29,434 bases of DNA from an uncultured Anaerococcus sp. (GTDB lineage: Bacteria; Bacillota; Clostridia; Tissierellales; Peptoniphilaceae), in NCBI GenBank assembly GCA_900550345.1, contig URRX01000003.1, positions 1 through 29,434 of the forward strand, read 5' to 3'. The notes under the pieces are model-generated. The model did no database searches. It saw nothing but the letters and a program-made list of their open reading frames with translations, and was not told the DNA's origin. The first letter of the stretch is position 1. Each line of letters starts with the position of its first letter. A program made the position numbers and the translations under genes. Shown here piece after piece: positions 1-7,110 of the stretch.

Positions 1-92
1 AGATAAATCAATTTTAAAAACAAGGTTATTAAAATTAAATATTAATTTAATTAATAAAATGAATTAAAATATTAAAAATATTAAAATTAGAC

Positions 93-120
93 TTTACAAA
101 AATTAAAAGGGTGGTATACT
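93..120 (+). promoter_or_regulatory. Promoter for the DUF2089-DUF4097 operon
   Basis: A -35 box TTTACA (93-98) and a -10 box TATACT (115-120) are separated by 16 bp. The -10 is preceded by TGG, an extended -10 feature. It sits 24 bp before the TTG start of the first gene. The upstream 90 bp is almost pure A/T and holds nothing else that I recognise. Confidence 0.65.
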
Positions 121-143
121 AAAAATATAAAAGGAGGCTCGAG

Positions 144-500
144 TTGATTAATAAATGTCCTAATTGTGGTGATGACTTAGTTATCACATCTTATAAATGT
201 AATTCATGCTTGACAGAAGTTAGTGGAGAATTTGAAATGGGTAAATTTCAAATGCTTGATATAGAAGATTTGGAATTTATTGAGCTTTTTTTACAAAAGC
301 GTGGAAGTATAAAAGATGTTGGTGAGATATTAGGAATTTCTTATCCAACAGTTAGAAATAGAATTGACAAGATTGTAAAAAAACTTGGTGGAAAAATAGA
401 TAAGAAAGAATCTAGAATTGATATTTTGAACATGGTTGATAGGGGAGAAATTACACCTGATCAAGCAAGTGAACTTTTAAAGGAGTTAAAAGATGAATGA
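144..500 (+). CDS. DUF2089 family zinc-ribbon/HTH protein
   Basis: A 118-residue putative transcriptional regulator. The N terminus has a zinc ribbon with two Cys pairs (C5/C8 and C19/C22). A helix-turn-helix-like segment follows at about residues 54-78 (GSIKDVGEILGIS then PTVRNRIDKI), as in sigma-like DNA-binding domains. Residues 92-114 form a short two-helix module (ILNMVDRGEITPDQASELL). The start is a TTG, chosen because AAGGAGG at 131-137 lies 6 bp upstream and the zinc ribbon begins at once. The gene overlaps the next one by 8 bp, so the two are probably translationally coupled. The domain order matches DUF2089; the regulatory target is unknown, and autoregulation of this operon is only an inference from context. 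Confidence 0.85.
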   Translation: MINKCPNCGDDLVITSYKCNSCLTEVSGEFEMGKFQMLDIEDLEFIELFLQKRGSIKDVGEILGISYPTVRNRIDKIVKKLGGKIDKKESRIDILNMVDRGEITPDQASELLKELKDE

Positions 501-1566
501 AGAAAAGAAAATGATTTTAGATATGCTAAAAGAAGGAAAAATTACAGTTGAACAAGCGAGTGATCTTTTGGAAGCTGTAGGTAAGGATAAATCAAAAAAT
601 AACGAAGAAAGTTTTGTTGATAAATTATCTACTTCTTTTGAAAAAATCATGAAAAAAACTAGCGAAACTATTTCAAACTTTGATTTTGATTTTGACCTTG
701 ATAATGTAAATATTCCAAATATATATCATATCAATTCAACAAAATCTGAAAATCAAACAAAAATTGATGATGATATTAATTCAATTGAAATTGATGTGAC
801 AAATGGTTCTTTTGAAATTGAAAGAGCTCAAGAAAATCATATCTTAGTTGAACAAAAAGTTTATTACAAAAACAAGGAAGATATGGACAAAGAATATCTA
901 AATATCGAAGTTGTTGATGATAAACTTATTATTAATACAAAAGAAGAATATAAATTCTTAGATGCAAGCGCAAATGTAAAATTATATTTGGGAAAAAATC
1001 TTTACGATAAGATTGATGTAAATATTGTAAATGGTCAAGTTGAGCTATGCGATGTTGATTTTAAAGAAAACAATATGGAATCAATAAATGCTAGACTTAC
1101 TGTAATTAATTCTGCAGGAAATATTGACCTTAAAAATACAAACGGAAGAATTGAAATTAGAAATACAAATGGAGACATAGAAGTTTCCAATGTCAATGGT
1201 TCAGTTTACCTTACAAATGTAAGTGGAGGAAAAGCTGACATTAATTTAGTTAATGGATCTATTAGAGTTGATGGATTAAATATGGAAAATATAAATCTTT
1301 CATCAAAATCAGGATCAATTAGAATTTATAAAATTGTTGATAGCAAAGAAATAAATATTGATACCAAATTTGGTTCAGTTGTAATAGATACAAATGAATT
1401 TAGAAAAAATATCAAAGCTCTAATAAAAGCTTCTTCTTATTCAATAGCTGATAAATTTAAAAATAAATTACAAAAAGAAAATGGCTACCAAGTTTCTACA
1501 AATCCAGAAGAAAATGACCTTAACATAGATGTAAAATCTGGTTTTGGTAAGGTAAGCATTAGATAA
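493..1566 (+). CDS. DUF4097 family beta-repeat protein with N-terminal helical module
   Basis: A 357-residue protein. Residues 5-28 (ILDMLKEGKITVEQASDLL) closely resemble the C-terminal module of the upstream DUF2089 protein. After a flexible, acidic stretch (about 33-90), residues about 95-357 are a run of short beta strands with repeated N-G-x-[IV]-x-[IV] patterns (TNGSFEIE, VNGQVELC, TNGRIEIR, TNGDIEVS, VNGSVYLT, VNGSIRVD), typical of the DUF4097 beta-helix/adhesin-like fold. No signal peptide or transmembrane helix is visible, so a cytosolic location is likely. Its start overlaps the preceding gene, and a hairpin terminator follows 10 bp after the stop. Function is unknown; such pairs are often suggested to act in envelope-stress regulation, but nothing here proves it. 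Confidence 0.85.
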   Translation: MNEEKKMILDMLKEGKITVEQASDLLEAVGKDKSKNNEESFVDKLSTSFEKIMKKTSETISNFDFDFDLDNVNIPNIYHINSTKSENQTKIDDDINSIEIDVTNGSFEIERAQENHILVEQKVYYKNKEDMDKEYLNIEVVDDKLIINTKEEYKFLDASANVKLYLGKNLYDKIDVNIVNGQVELCDVDFKENNMESINARLTVINSAGNIDLKNTNGRIEIRNTNGDIEVSNVNGSVYLTNVSGGKADINLVNGSIRVDGLNMENINLSSKSGSIRIYKIVDSKEINIDTKFGSVVIDTNEFRKNIKALIKASSYSIADKFKNKLQKENGYQVSTNPEENDLNIDVKSGFGKVSIR

Positions 1567-1576
1567 TAAAGAAATT

Positions 1577-1608
1577 TAGTCTTAGGATGTTCCTAAGACT
1601 ATTTTTTT
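1577..1608 (+). terminator. Intrinsic terminator of the DUF2089-DUF4097 operon
   Basis: A perfect 10-bp stem, AGTCTTAGGA (1578-1587) with TCCTAAGACT (1591-1600), closed by a 3-nt loop and followed by A plus seven T residues. Confidence 0.9.
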
Positions 1609-1946
1609 ATGCCAAAATATAAAAAAAGATATGCCATTGACATATCTTATACCAATAGAAGCTATAAACTTCAATTTAGTTTTGGACTTTTAAAAATCAC
1701 TTTTTATAAAAGATCCAAGATAAATTAATGAAATATTTGTATTTTGAGGGATTATGAACAAATACTTCTTAAAAGAAAAAATGAAGAAATTATAATTTAA
1801 TAAGGAAGAGCAATTATTTTTGAAATCATTAAATAATTTATCTTTTTTCTTTCAAATTAATAATAGGATAAGTATGTTTTGATAAGAAAAATATTTTGTA
1901 AAATAAGTGTAAACTTTATTTTTTTACAAGATTTTTTAAAAAAGTC
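1609..1946. other. Long AT-rich intergenic region with a minus-strand terminator-like hairpin
   Basis: No credible gene is seen on either strand. At 1626-1648, AAGATATG and CATATCTT form an 8-bp stem with a 7-nt loop. Read on the minus strand it is followed by seven T residues (complement of 1621-1627), so it looks like an intrinsic terminator for a leftward transcript. No leftward gene exists between here and 2022. The rest is A/T-rich and featureless. Confidence 0.4.
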
Positions 1947-1974
1947 TTTACAAAAATAAAAAATGGTATATAAT
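1947..1974 (+). promoter_or_regulatory. Promoter for the GntR/ABC operon
   Basis: A -35 box TTTACA (1947-1952) and a perfect -10 box TATAAT (1969-1974) are separated by 16 bp. The layout and neighbouring bases (TTTACAAAAAT...TGGTAT) resemble the promoter at 93-120. Confidence 0.7.
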
Positions 1975-2002
1975 TGTATTAAGAAAGTGATACAATAATA
2001 CA
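1975..2002 (+). promoter_or_regulatory. Candidate operator for the GntR repressor
   Basis: A 7-bp perfect inverted repeat, TGTATTA (1975-1981) and TAATACA (1996-2002), with a 14-bp spacer, begins directly after the -10 box and covers the expected transcription start. YtrA-subfamily repressors act on short inverted repeats with a spacer of about this size, and a YtrA-like gene lies in this operon. The assignment is an inference from position and symmetry. Confidence 0.4.
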
Positions 2003-2022
2003 AAAGTACAAAAAGGATATTT

Positions 2023-2283
2023 ATGGAAATTTTAAAAATAATTTTACCCCTTTTTCTATTAGGAATTTGTATAGTTTTTTTGATAAAAAAATTAGATAAG
2101 AAAAATAAAAAATTAGAAGGGGAAAATTCAAAAGATGATGAAAATTATTTAGCTGAAGGAATAGGACTTGGTCTTGTTTTTGGAGCAGCCTTGGGAAGTG
2201 TTTTTGATAATATAGCGTATTGGACTTCTCTTGGAATGCTTTTTGGTTTAATTATTGGTCAAGCAATTAAAAAGGAGGTTTAA
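2023..2283 (+). CDS. Small glycine-rich membrane protein
   Basis: An 86-residue protein. Residues about 4-22 form a transmembrane helix followed by a lysine-rich cytoplasmic stretch (KKLDKKNKKLEGENSK). Residues about 45-82 form two further glycine-rich hydrophobic helices (GIGLGLVFGAALG and LGMLFGLIIG) with small-residue spacing suited to helix packing. AAAAGGA at 2009-2015 precedes the ATG. It is the first gene of an operon with a GntR repressor, an ABC ATPase and a permease; the GntR gene begins on the base after its stop codon. I do not recognise a named family. A role as accessory subunit of the downstream transporter is plausible but unproven. Confidence 0.8.
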   Translation: MEILKIILPLFLLGICIVFLIKKLDKKNKKLEGENSKDDENYLAEGIGLGLVFGAALGSVFDNIAYWTSLGMLFGLIIGQAIKKEV

Positions 2284-2643
2284 ATGGAATTTGATAATGA
2301 TAGACCTATTTATCTTCAAATTTTAGAAGATTTTAAGTCGAAAATTTCAAGTGGTATTTGGAAACCTGGTGAAAAAATTGCCTCTGTGAGAAATCTTGCA
2401 AAGTTTTATGAGGTTAATCCAAATACTGTTCAAAGAGCCTTAGCTGAACTTGAACGAGATGGGCTTTGTCAAAGTCAAAGAACTAGTGGAAGATTTGTAA
2501 CTGATGATAAAGATTTGATAAAATCTTTGTCAAAAAATGCTTTTGAAATAATTTGCGAAGATTTTATAGCAAATGCAAAAAATTTAAAAATTTCAAAAGA
2601 AGATGCTCTTGATGGTCTTAATAAATTTTGGGAGGTGGACTAA
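2284..2643 (+). CDS. GntR family transcriptional regulator, YtrA subfamily
   Basis: A 119-residue repressor. Residues 1-72 are the GntR winged helix-turn-helix (PIYLQILEDFKSKI, SGIWKPGEKIASVRNLA, VNPNTVQRALAELERDGL and the wing TSGRFV). The short helical C-terminal part of about 45 residues, with no ligand-binding domain, is diagnostic of the YtrA subfamily. YtrA members usually repress the operon in which they lie, which typically includes ABC transporter genes; in Bacillus YtrA responds to cell-wall-active antibiotics. RBS AAAGGAGG is at 2271-2278. The stop overlaps the ATG of the ABC gene (TAATG), so the genes are tightly coupled. A candidate operator lies at 1975-2002. Confidence 0.9.
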   Translation: MEFDNDRPIYLQILEDFKSKISSGIWKPGEKIASVRNLAKFYEVNPNTVQRALAELERDGLCQSQRTSGRFVTDDKDLIKSLSKNAFEIICEDFIANAKNLKISKEDALDGLNKFWEVD

Positions 2644-3332
2644 TGTTAGAGATTAAAAATTTATCTATTGCATACAAAAATAAACTTGTTTTAGATAAGC
2701 TAAATTTATCTTTTAAAAAAGGAGAAATTATAGGACTTTTGGGACCTAATGGCTCGGGAAAAACAACTTTACTTAGAATTCTTGCAGGTCTTGAAAAAAA
2801 TTATGAGGGCGATGTTAAAATTGGTGGGAAAAATCCAGATTATCTTACAAAATCTTTTGTATCCTATCAACCAGACCATCTTCCTTTGGATAAATCATAT
2901 AATTTAACAAAAATTTCAAATTTATATGACGAATTTTTTGAAGATTTTTCAAAAGAAAAATTTGAAAAAATAATTAGGGATTTCAAGCTTGATATGAAAA
3001 TGAAAATAAAAAATATGTCAAAGGGTATGAAAGATAAGGTTCAAATTGCCCTTACCCTTTCAAGAAAGTCTGACCTATATCTTTTGGATGAGCCTATGAG
3101 TGGGATTGATCCTGCAAGCAGGAGAAAAATTATGGATGTAATAATTGATAATTTTGATTCAGAAGGTCTTATGATTATATCAACTCATTTGATAAGCCAA
3201 ATCGAAAGATTATTGGACAAGGTTGTATTTATTTCTGATGGAAAAATTATTTTTGAAGAAAATATTGATGATTTAAGACAAAATCACAAGATGGGAGTTG
3301 AAGAATATTTCGAGGAGGTTTTCAATGACTAA
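2643..3332 (+). CDS. ABC transporter ATP-binding protein
   Basis: A 229-residue nucleotide-binding subunit. It shows Walker A GPNGSGKT (34-41), a signature-like motif MSKGMKDK (125-132, degenerate against LSGGQ but usual for this antibiotic-responsive group), Walker B LYLLDE (145-150) with the D-loop SGIDP, and the H-loop histidine in STHL (182). The start was set to the ATG at 2643 because GGAGGTGG lies 4 bp upstream and the strand I motif MLEIKNLSIAY begins there; an in-frame upstream start would add only five residues encoded by the RBS itself. It pairs with the permease that overlaps its 3' end by 8 bp. The substrate is unknown; it may be an exporter or an envelope-stress pump. Confidence 0.93.
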   Translation: MLEIKNLSIAYKNKLVLDKLNLSFKKGEIIGLLGPNGSGKTTLLRILAGLEKNYEGDVKIGGKNPDYLTKSFVSYQPDHLPLDKSYNLTKISNLYDEFFEDFSKEKFEKIIRDFKLDMKMKIKNMSKGMKDKVQIALTLSRKSDLYLLDEPMSGIDPASRRKIMDVIIDNFDSEGLMIISTHLISQIERLLDKVVFISDGKIIFEENIDDLRQNHKMGVEEYFEEVFND

Positions 3333-4137
3333 ATTATTAAAACACCAATTAAAAGAAAATATTAGGGACATTCTCCCTTGGATTATAGTTCCTATAATTT
3401 TATCTATTGTATTAAACTTTATAAATTTATATCTGGACTCAGCGTTTTTGGATTTTATCATGGCTGTTTCAATGTTAGTTATGTATTCATCCTTTGCGAT
3501 TTCTATGATAATTGTAATTTTGAATGATTACAAAAAATTTTATGGAGATCAGGCTGCTTTTTATGATGTTCTCCCAGTAAAATCAAAAGATGTAACAACA
3601 TCAAGAGTTTTAAATATAATGATTCTTGCCATACTTGCAGGTTTGATATTTTTGATAGAATTTTTTGGGTTTTTAGTTATTTCGACAGGACCAGAAGGGA
3701 TAGGAATAAAAGAATTATTTGATCAAATAAAAAGCTTTTTAGATCAATTTCCATCAAAAACATTAATAATGGGAATAATAACACTAATATTTTCCTTGCT
3801 TGCAACTTTTACAAGAATTTTGGCATCAATCAGTATAGGTTCAAGCAAAACTTTTAAAGATATGGGAAAATTTGGACCGGTTTTGGTATTTATAATAATA
3901 ACAATAATAGTTTCAATATTGGGACTTACATTGGGAATGAAATTTTTTGAAACATTTGCATTAAAAGTATCAGAAAGCTCAGCACAAACACAAAGTGGAT
4001 TTTATTTAGACAAGGTAGAAACTGTAGAAGAACTTACAAGAATATTAGGTTTAGGTACTATACTAAACATTGTAGTATCTTCAGTACAAATATTTTTGAC
4101 AAATCTCTTCCACAAAAATAAATTAACAGTAGCATAA
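3325..4137 (+). CDS. ABC transporter permease subunit
   Basis: A 270-residue integral membrane protein with about six predicted helices, for example at DILPWIIVPIILSIVLNF, MAVSMLVMYSSFAISMII, IMILAILAGLIFLIEFF, LIMGIITLIFSLLATF, PVLVFIIITIIVSILGL and NIVVSSVQIFL. The layout resembles permeases paired with YtrB-like ATPases. The ATG at 3325 was chosen over an in-frame TTG at 3298 because GAGGAGG (3312-3318) is 6 bp upstream. It overlaps the ATPase gene by 8 bp and closes the operon. The expected terminator just after the stop is imperfect, and a palindromic repeat follows (see 4144-4378). Confidence 0.85.
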   Translation: MTKLLKHQLKENIRDILPWIIVPIILSIVLNFINLYLDSAFLDFIMAVSMLVMYSSFAISMIIVILNDYKKFYGDQAAFYDVLPVKSKDVTTSRVLNIMILAILAGLIFLIEFFGFLVISTGPEGIGIKELFDQIKSFLDQFPSKTLIMGIITLIFSLLATFTRILASISIGSSKTFKDMGKFGPVLVFIIITIIVSILGLTLGMKFFETFALKVSESSAQTQSGFYLDKVETVEELTRILGLGTILNIVVSSVQIFLTNLFHKNKLTVA

Positions 4138-4143
4138 AAAAAG

Positions 4144-4378
4144 GCTCAAGGTTTATCCTTAGTCTTAGAATTTAAACAAATCCTCAAGCACGAATATCTG
4201 ACTCCAAAAATTGTTGATCTCTAAATTTTAAAATTCTAAAATCGCAAACTCGCTAACGCTCAATCAGTGCGATTTTTGACGAATTTTTAAATTTGAAATC
4301 AAATCAATTTTTTCCGTATGATATTCTTAGCGTGAGGGTTTGTATACTTTGTCAACAGTAAGCTCAAGGTTTATCCTT
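4144..4378. repeat. Palindromic MITE-like element flanked by 17-bp direct repeats
   Basis: The 17-mer GCTCAAGGTTTATCCTT occurs at 4144-4160 and again at 4362-4378. Between them lies a long imperfect inverted repeat: CAAATCCTCAAGC (starting at about 4178) matches the complement of the segment ending in GAGGGTTTG near 4341, the A/T-rich arms inside it also pair, and the innermost arms are AAAATCGCA and TGCGATTTT around a loop of about 20 nt near 4250. No gene is encoded. The structure fits a small non-autonomous mobile element or a dispersed palindromic repeat. The second 17-mer is part of a working terminator, the first part of a weaker one. Confidence 0.65.
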
Positions 4379-4393
4379 GGGCTTTATTTTTTT
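4360..4393 (+). terminator. Intrinsic terminator at the right edge of the repeat
   Basis: AGCTCAAGG (4361-4369) pairs with CCTTGGGCT (4375-4383), with one G-U pair and a 5-nt loop, followed by TTA and seven T residues. It probably ends leftover transcription from the ABC operon, now about 220 bp from the permease stop. Confidence 0.75.
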
Positions 4394-4404
4394 CTTAGTA
4401 TAAT
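4377..4404 (+). promoter_or_regulatory. Probable promoter of manA, overlapping the terminator
   Basis: A perfect -10 box TATAAT (4399-4404) lies 16 bp after TTGGGC (4377-4382), which is inside the right arm of the terminator hairpin. The expected start site leaves a leader of only about 10 nt before the manA RBS. Confidence 0.5.
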
Positions 4405-4421
4405 AAAAAAAGAGGTGACTT

Positions 4422-5348
4422 ATGGAAAAAATATTATTTTTAAAAGGAGAATTTGTAGAAAAAATTTGGGGAGGAGAAAGACTTAAAAAAGAATTTCCCT
4501 ACCAATTTGAAACAAAAAATATAGGGGAATATTGGGCGATTTCTGCTATGAAAGAATTCCCATCAAAAATTTTGAATGGAAAATATGAGGGAGAAAATTT
4601 AGATTTTTTATACCAAAATCAAAAAGATCTTTTTGGAAATGAAAATAAAGAAAAATTCCCTCTTTTAATAAAATTAATTGACGCTGATGATGATTTATCA
4701 ATTCAGGTTCATCCAGATGATGAAATGGCAAAAAAAGAAAATTCATACGGTAAAAGTGAATGTTGGTATATTTTAAATGAAGATGAGGCATCAATTATTT
4801 ATGGTTTAAAAACCAAGGATAAAAAATATGCTATAAAAATGATTGATAATAAAAAATGGGAAGAATTATTAAATGTAGAAAAATCTATAAAAGGAGATTT
4901 TTTCAAAGTTCCAGCAGGTATGGTTCATGCTATAAAAAAAGGAAGTTTGATTTTGGAAATCCAACAAGCATCAGATTTAACCTATAGACTTTATGATTAT
5001 GATAGGTTGGATAAAAATGGTAACTTGAGAGATTTACATTTGGAAAAATCAAAAGAGGCAATAAAGTGTCTTGATACAGAAAAAACTCATGAAAATTTAA
5101 ATGAGAAATCAGAAATTTTATATGATAATGAGTATTTTACAGTAAAAAAAATAAATGTAGAAGAAAAAGATACTTTTGAGAGAAAAGATTCTTACTTATT
5201 AGAAAGTGTAATAAATGGAGAAGGCGAAATTATAGTAGATGATGAAAAATATCCAATAAAAAGAGGAGATTTTTTCATTTTGACAAATTATGTAAAAAAT
5301 TATAGCTTTAAAGGAAGACTTGAAATAGTAGAATCAATGGCAAAATAA
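4422..5348 (+). CDS. manA: Mannose-6-phosphate isomerase, class I
   Basis: A 308-residue cytosolic zinc enzyme interconverting mannose 6-phosphate and fructose 6-phosphate. It has the short Gram-positive type I architecture. Metal ligands are visible as Q95 and H97 (IQVHPDD), E113 (KSECWYIL) and H169 (PAGMVHAI). The substrate-binding arginine is expected in TYRLYDYDR (about 189). The C-terminal cupin segment ends with KRGDFFILTN. RBS AGAGGTG lies before the ATG. It is a single gene converging on thiT across a shared terminator. Neither neighbour is a sugar gene, so the role (mannose catabolism or supply of mannose 6-phosphate for glycans) cannot be decided here. Confidence 0.93.
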   Translation: MEKILFLKGEFVEKIWGGERLKKEFPYQFETKNIGEYWAISAMKEFPSKILNGKYEGENLDFLYQNQKDLFGNENKEKFPLLIKLIDADDDLSIQVHPDDEMAKKENSYGKSECWYILNEDEASIIYGLKTKDKKYAIKMIDNKKWEELLNVEKSIKGDFFKVPAGMVHAIKKGSLILEIQQASDLTYRLYDYDRLDKNGNLRDLHLEKSKEAIKCLDTEKTHENLNEKSEILYDNEYFTVKKINVEEKDTFERKDSYLLESVINGEGEIIVDDEKYPIKRGDFFILTNYVKNYSFKGRLEIVESMAK

Positions 5349-5376
5349 AAGACCATCAAAGAATGGTCTTTTTTAA
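5347..5376. terminator. Bidirectional terminator between manA and thiT
   Basis: AAAAGACCAT (5347-5356) pairs perfectly with ATGGTCTTTT (5363-5372) around a 6-nt loop. T-rich tracts follow on both strands, so it can serve both converging genes. Confidence 0.88.
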
Positions 5377-5385
5377 ATTCTTTTT

Positions 5386-5934
5386 TTAATTTTGCTTATC
5401 TAAATAAAGTTTTAATCTATCATAAATTAATAAGAATACGATAATCAAAATTAAAGCATCAGCTGCCAAGAAGGAATAATTGTAGGCAAAGGCATATAGG
5501 GTGAAATTATTAAATCCTGCAGCATTTGCTGTTGCCATATCATTAAAGAATATAAAGGCACTGATTACATTAAATAATCCACTAACTAAATAAGATATAA
5601 TGATTGATGGAATATAAGAAAATTTTGTCTTGCTTTTTCCAAAAGAAATTCCAGAAAGTGCAATTGCTGAGAAAGATAAGATATAATCCAAGATAGCTTG
5701 GGCTGGATGAATTACATATCCACCAAAAACCATATTCAAAATTCCAAAAATCAAAGCTGCCCAAAAGCCTTTTTTAAATCCCCATCTTATAGCAAAAATT
5801 ACTAGGGGAAGTCTAGAAGCAAGGGTAACAGATCCGCCAAGTGGCATCCTAAATAAGACTACAAAGGAAAGTATAAATGAAAGAGCTATTGACACTCCTC
5901 CTTCAACTATAAACCTTGTATTATTTTTCTCCAT
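5386..5934 (-). CDS. thiT: Energy-coupled thiamine transporter ThiT (ECF S component)
   Basis: A 182-residue integral membrane protein with six hydrophobic segments, the usual length for ThiT. It binds thiamine and docks on a shared ECF module (EcfT and two ATPases) encoded elsewhere. Family features include GGSVTLASRLPLVIFAIRWG after helix 1, a GGYVIHPAQAILDY segment that fits the family's G-x-x-x-H-P-x-Q-x-x-L-D-Y pattern, and AFAYNYSFL near the C terminus, which resembles the Tyr/Asn substrate-contact segment. The start ATG at 5932-5934 follows AAAGGAGA. No TPP riboswitch is visible in the 157-bp divergent region upstream, unusual for thiT in Firmicutes. A different vitamin ECF S component is the main alternative. 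Confidence 0.82.
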   Translation of the reverse strand: MEKNNTRFIVEGGVSIALSFILSFVVLFRMPLGGSVTLASRLPLVIFAIRWGFKKGFWAALIFGILNMVFGGYVIHPAQAILDYILSFSAIALSGISFGKSKTKFSYIPSIIISYLVSGLFNVISAFIFFNDMATANAAGFNNFTLYAFAYNYSFLAADALILIIVFLLIYDRLKLYLDKQN

Positions 5935-6091
5935 AATTATCTCCTTTTTCTATGTTATATTTCATATGTTATCAATTTTAAGTATATCACTTAAATAAGT
6001 AAAATAAAAATATTTTGATAAGAAAATACTTTAAAAATATTGGAATATAAGTAAAATATAAATATATTTATGATTGAATTCGAGGGATAGA

Positions 6092-7030
6092 ATGAAAAAA
6101 TTATTATATATATATAATCCAATGAGTGGACAAAAAACTATTGGAAATCATTTAAGTGAAATTGTAGAATATTTTAGCAAAAAATCTTATTTTCCAACTG
6201 TATACGCTACTCAAAAAGCTAACGATGCTAGAGAAAAAGTAAAAGAATTTTCAAAAGAATACGATGAAATTTTGGTAAGTGGTGGTGATGGAACTTTGGA
6301 TGAAGTTGTATCAGGCTTATTAAAATCAGAAGAAAAATCTATAATAGGATATATTCCAACAGGATCTACAAATGATTTTTCAAGATCATTAAAAATACCA
6401 ACAGATATAAAAAAAGCTACAAAGATTGCTATAAATGGTGAGACTATGGATATAGACGTTGGAAAATTTAATTCAAAATTTTTCACCTATGTTGCAGCTT
6501 TTGGGTCAATTGCCCAAGTTTCTTATGAAACAGACCAATCAATGAAAAATATTTTTGGTAGATTTGCCTATATACTAGAAGGAGTAAAAACTGTTTCAAA
6601 TTTAAAAGCTTACAAAGCAAAAATAACAATAGATGATGAAGTTTTTGAAGGAGAATTTATCCACTTTATGGCAACAAATTCTGTATCGGTTGGAGGCTTT
6701 AATAATTTTTACAAAAAAAATATTGGTCTTGATGATGGAATTTTTGAGGCAGTTTTAATAAAAAAACCAAACGGGCTTATAGAACTAAATCAAATTATCG
6801 AAGGACTTAGAAGTAAAAAAGAAAATGATAATGTGATTTTTAGATCGGGTTCTGTTTTCAAAGTTGAAAGTGATGGGAAAATTTCTTGGACTTTGGATGG
6901 AGATTATGGTGGATCTTATAAAAAAAGTGAAATAAAAGTTTTAAATAGAGCTGTAAAAATGAGATGTGGTTTTTCAAAAGATTCAAAAGAGCTTATAGCT
7001 AATAAAAAAATGATTGACAAAAAATCTTAG
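6092..7030 (+). CDS. Diacylglycerol kinase-like lipid kinase (DagK/YegS family)
   Basis: A 312-residue lipid kinase that probably recycles diacylglycerol to phosphatidate. Visible motifs are the N-terminal YNPMSGQ, the nucleotide-binding GGDGTLDEVVSG (about 67-78) and the PTGSTNDFSRSL motif (about 95-106), all typical of the DAGK catalytic domain. The C-terminal part ends with the beta-rich domain of YegS/DgkB proteins. The ATG at 6092 was preferred to an in-frame TTG at 6074 because GAGGG lies about 5 bp before it and the conserved strand KKLLYIYNPMSG begins there. It is divergent from thiT. The 3' end contains the promoter of carD. Confidence 0.9.
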   Translation: MKKLLYIYNPMSGQKTIGNHLSEIVEYFSKKSYFPTVYATQKANDAREKVKEFSKEYDEILVSGGDGTLDEVVSGLLKSEEKSIIGYIPTGSTNDFSRSLKIPTDIKKATKIAINGETMDIDVGKFNSKFFTYVAAFGSIAQVSYETDQSMKNIFGRFAYILEGVKTVSNLKAYKAKITIDDEVFEGEFIHFMATNSVSVGGFNNFYKKNIGLDDGIFEAVLIKKPNGLIELNQIIEGLRSKKENDNVIFRSGSVFKVESDGKISWTLDGDYGGSYKKSEIKVLNRAVKMRCGFSKDSKELIANKKMIDKKS

Positions 7031-7042
7031 TGGTAGTATACT
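7014..7042 (+). promoter_or_regulatory. Strong promoter upstream of carD
   Basis: A perfect -35 box TTGACA (7014-7019) and a -10 box TATACT (7037-7042) are separated by 17 bp. The -35 lies within the last codons of the upstream kinase gene. A leader of about 60 nt precedes carD; it includes AGGTT/AACCT (7076-7080 and 7096-7100), which could form a weak hairpin next to the RBS. Confidence 0.8.
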
Positions 7043-7110
7043 GTAAAATTATTTCATTTACTATTTGGCCGAAAAAGGTTATAATAAAAGAGAGAACCTA
7101 GGAGGTCAAA

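Noticed and set aside
1754..1795. 13-codon open frame (MNKYFLKEKMKKL) after a GAGGG
   Set aside because: Too short and lysine-rich as expected by chance in this A/T-rich region; no conservation can be seen.
6001..6030. TTTTGATAAGAAAA also present near 1878-1891 as a possible shared regulatory motif
   Set aside because: The string is A/T-rich and 14 bases long; it does not hold a consistent position relative to promoters, so chance is likely.
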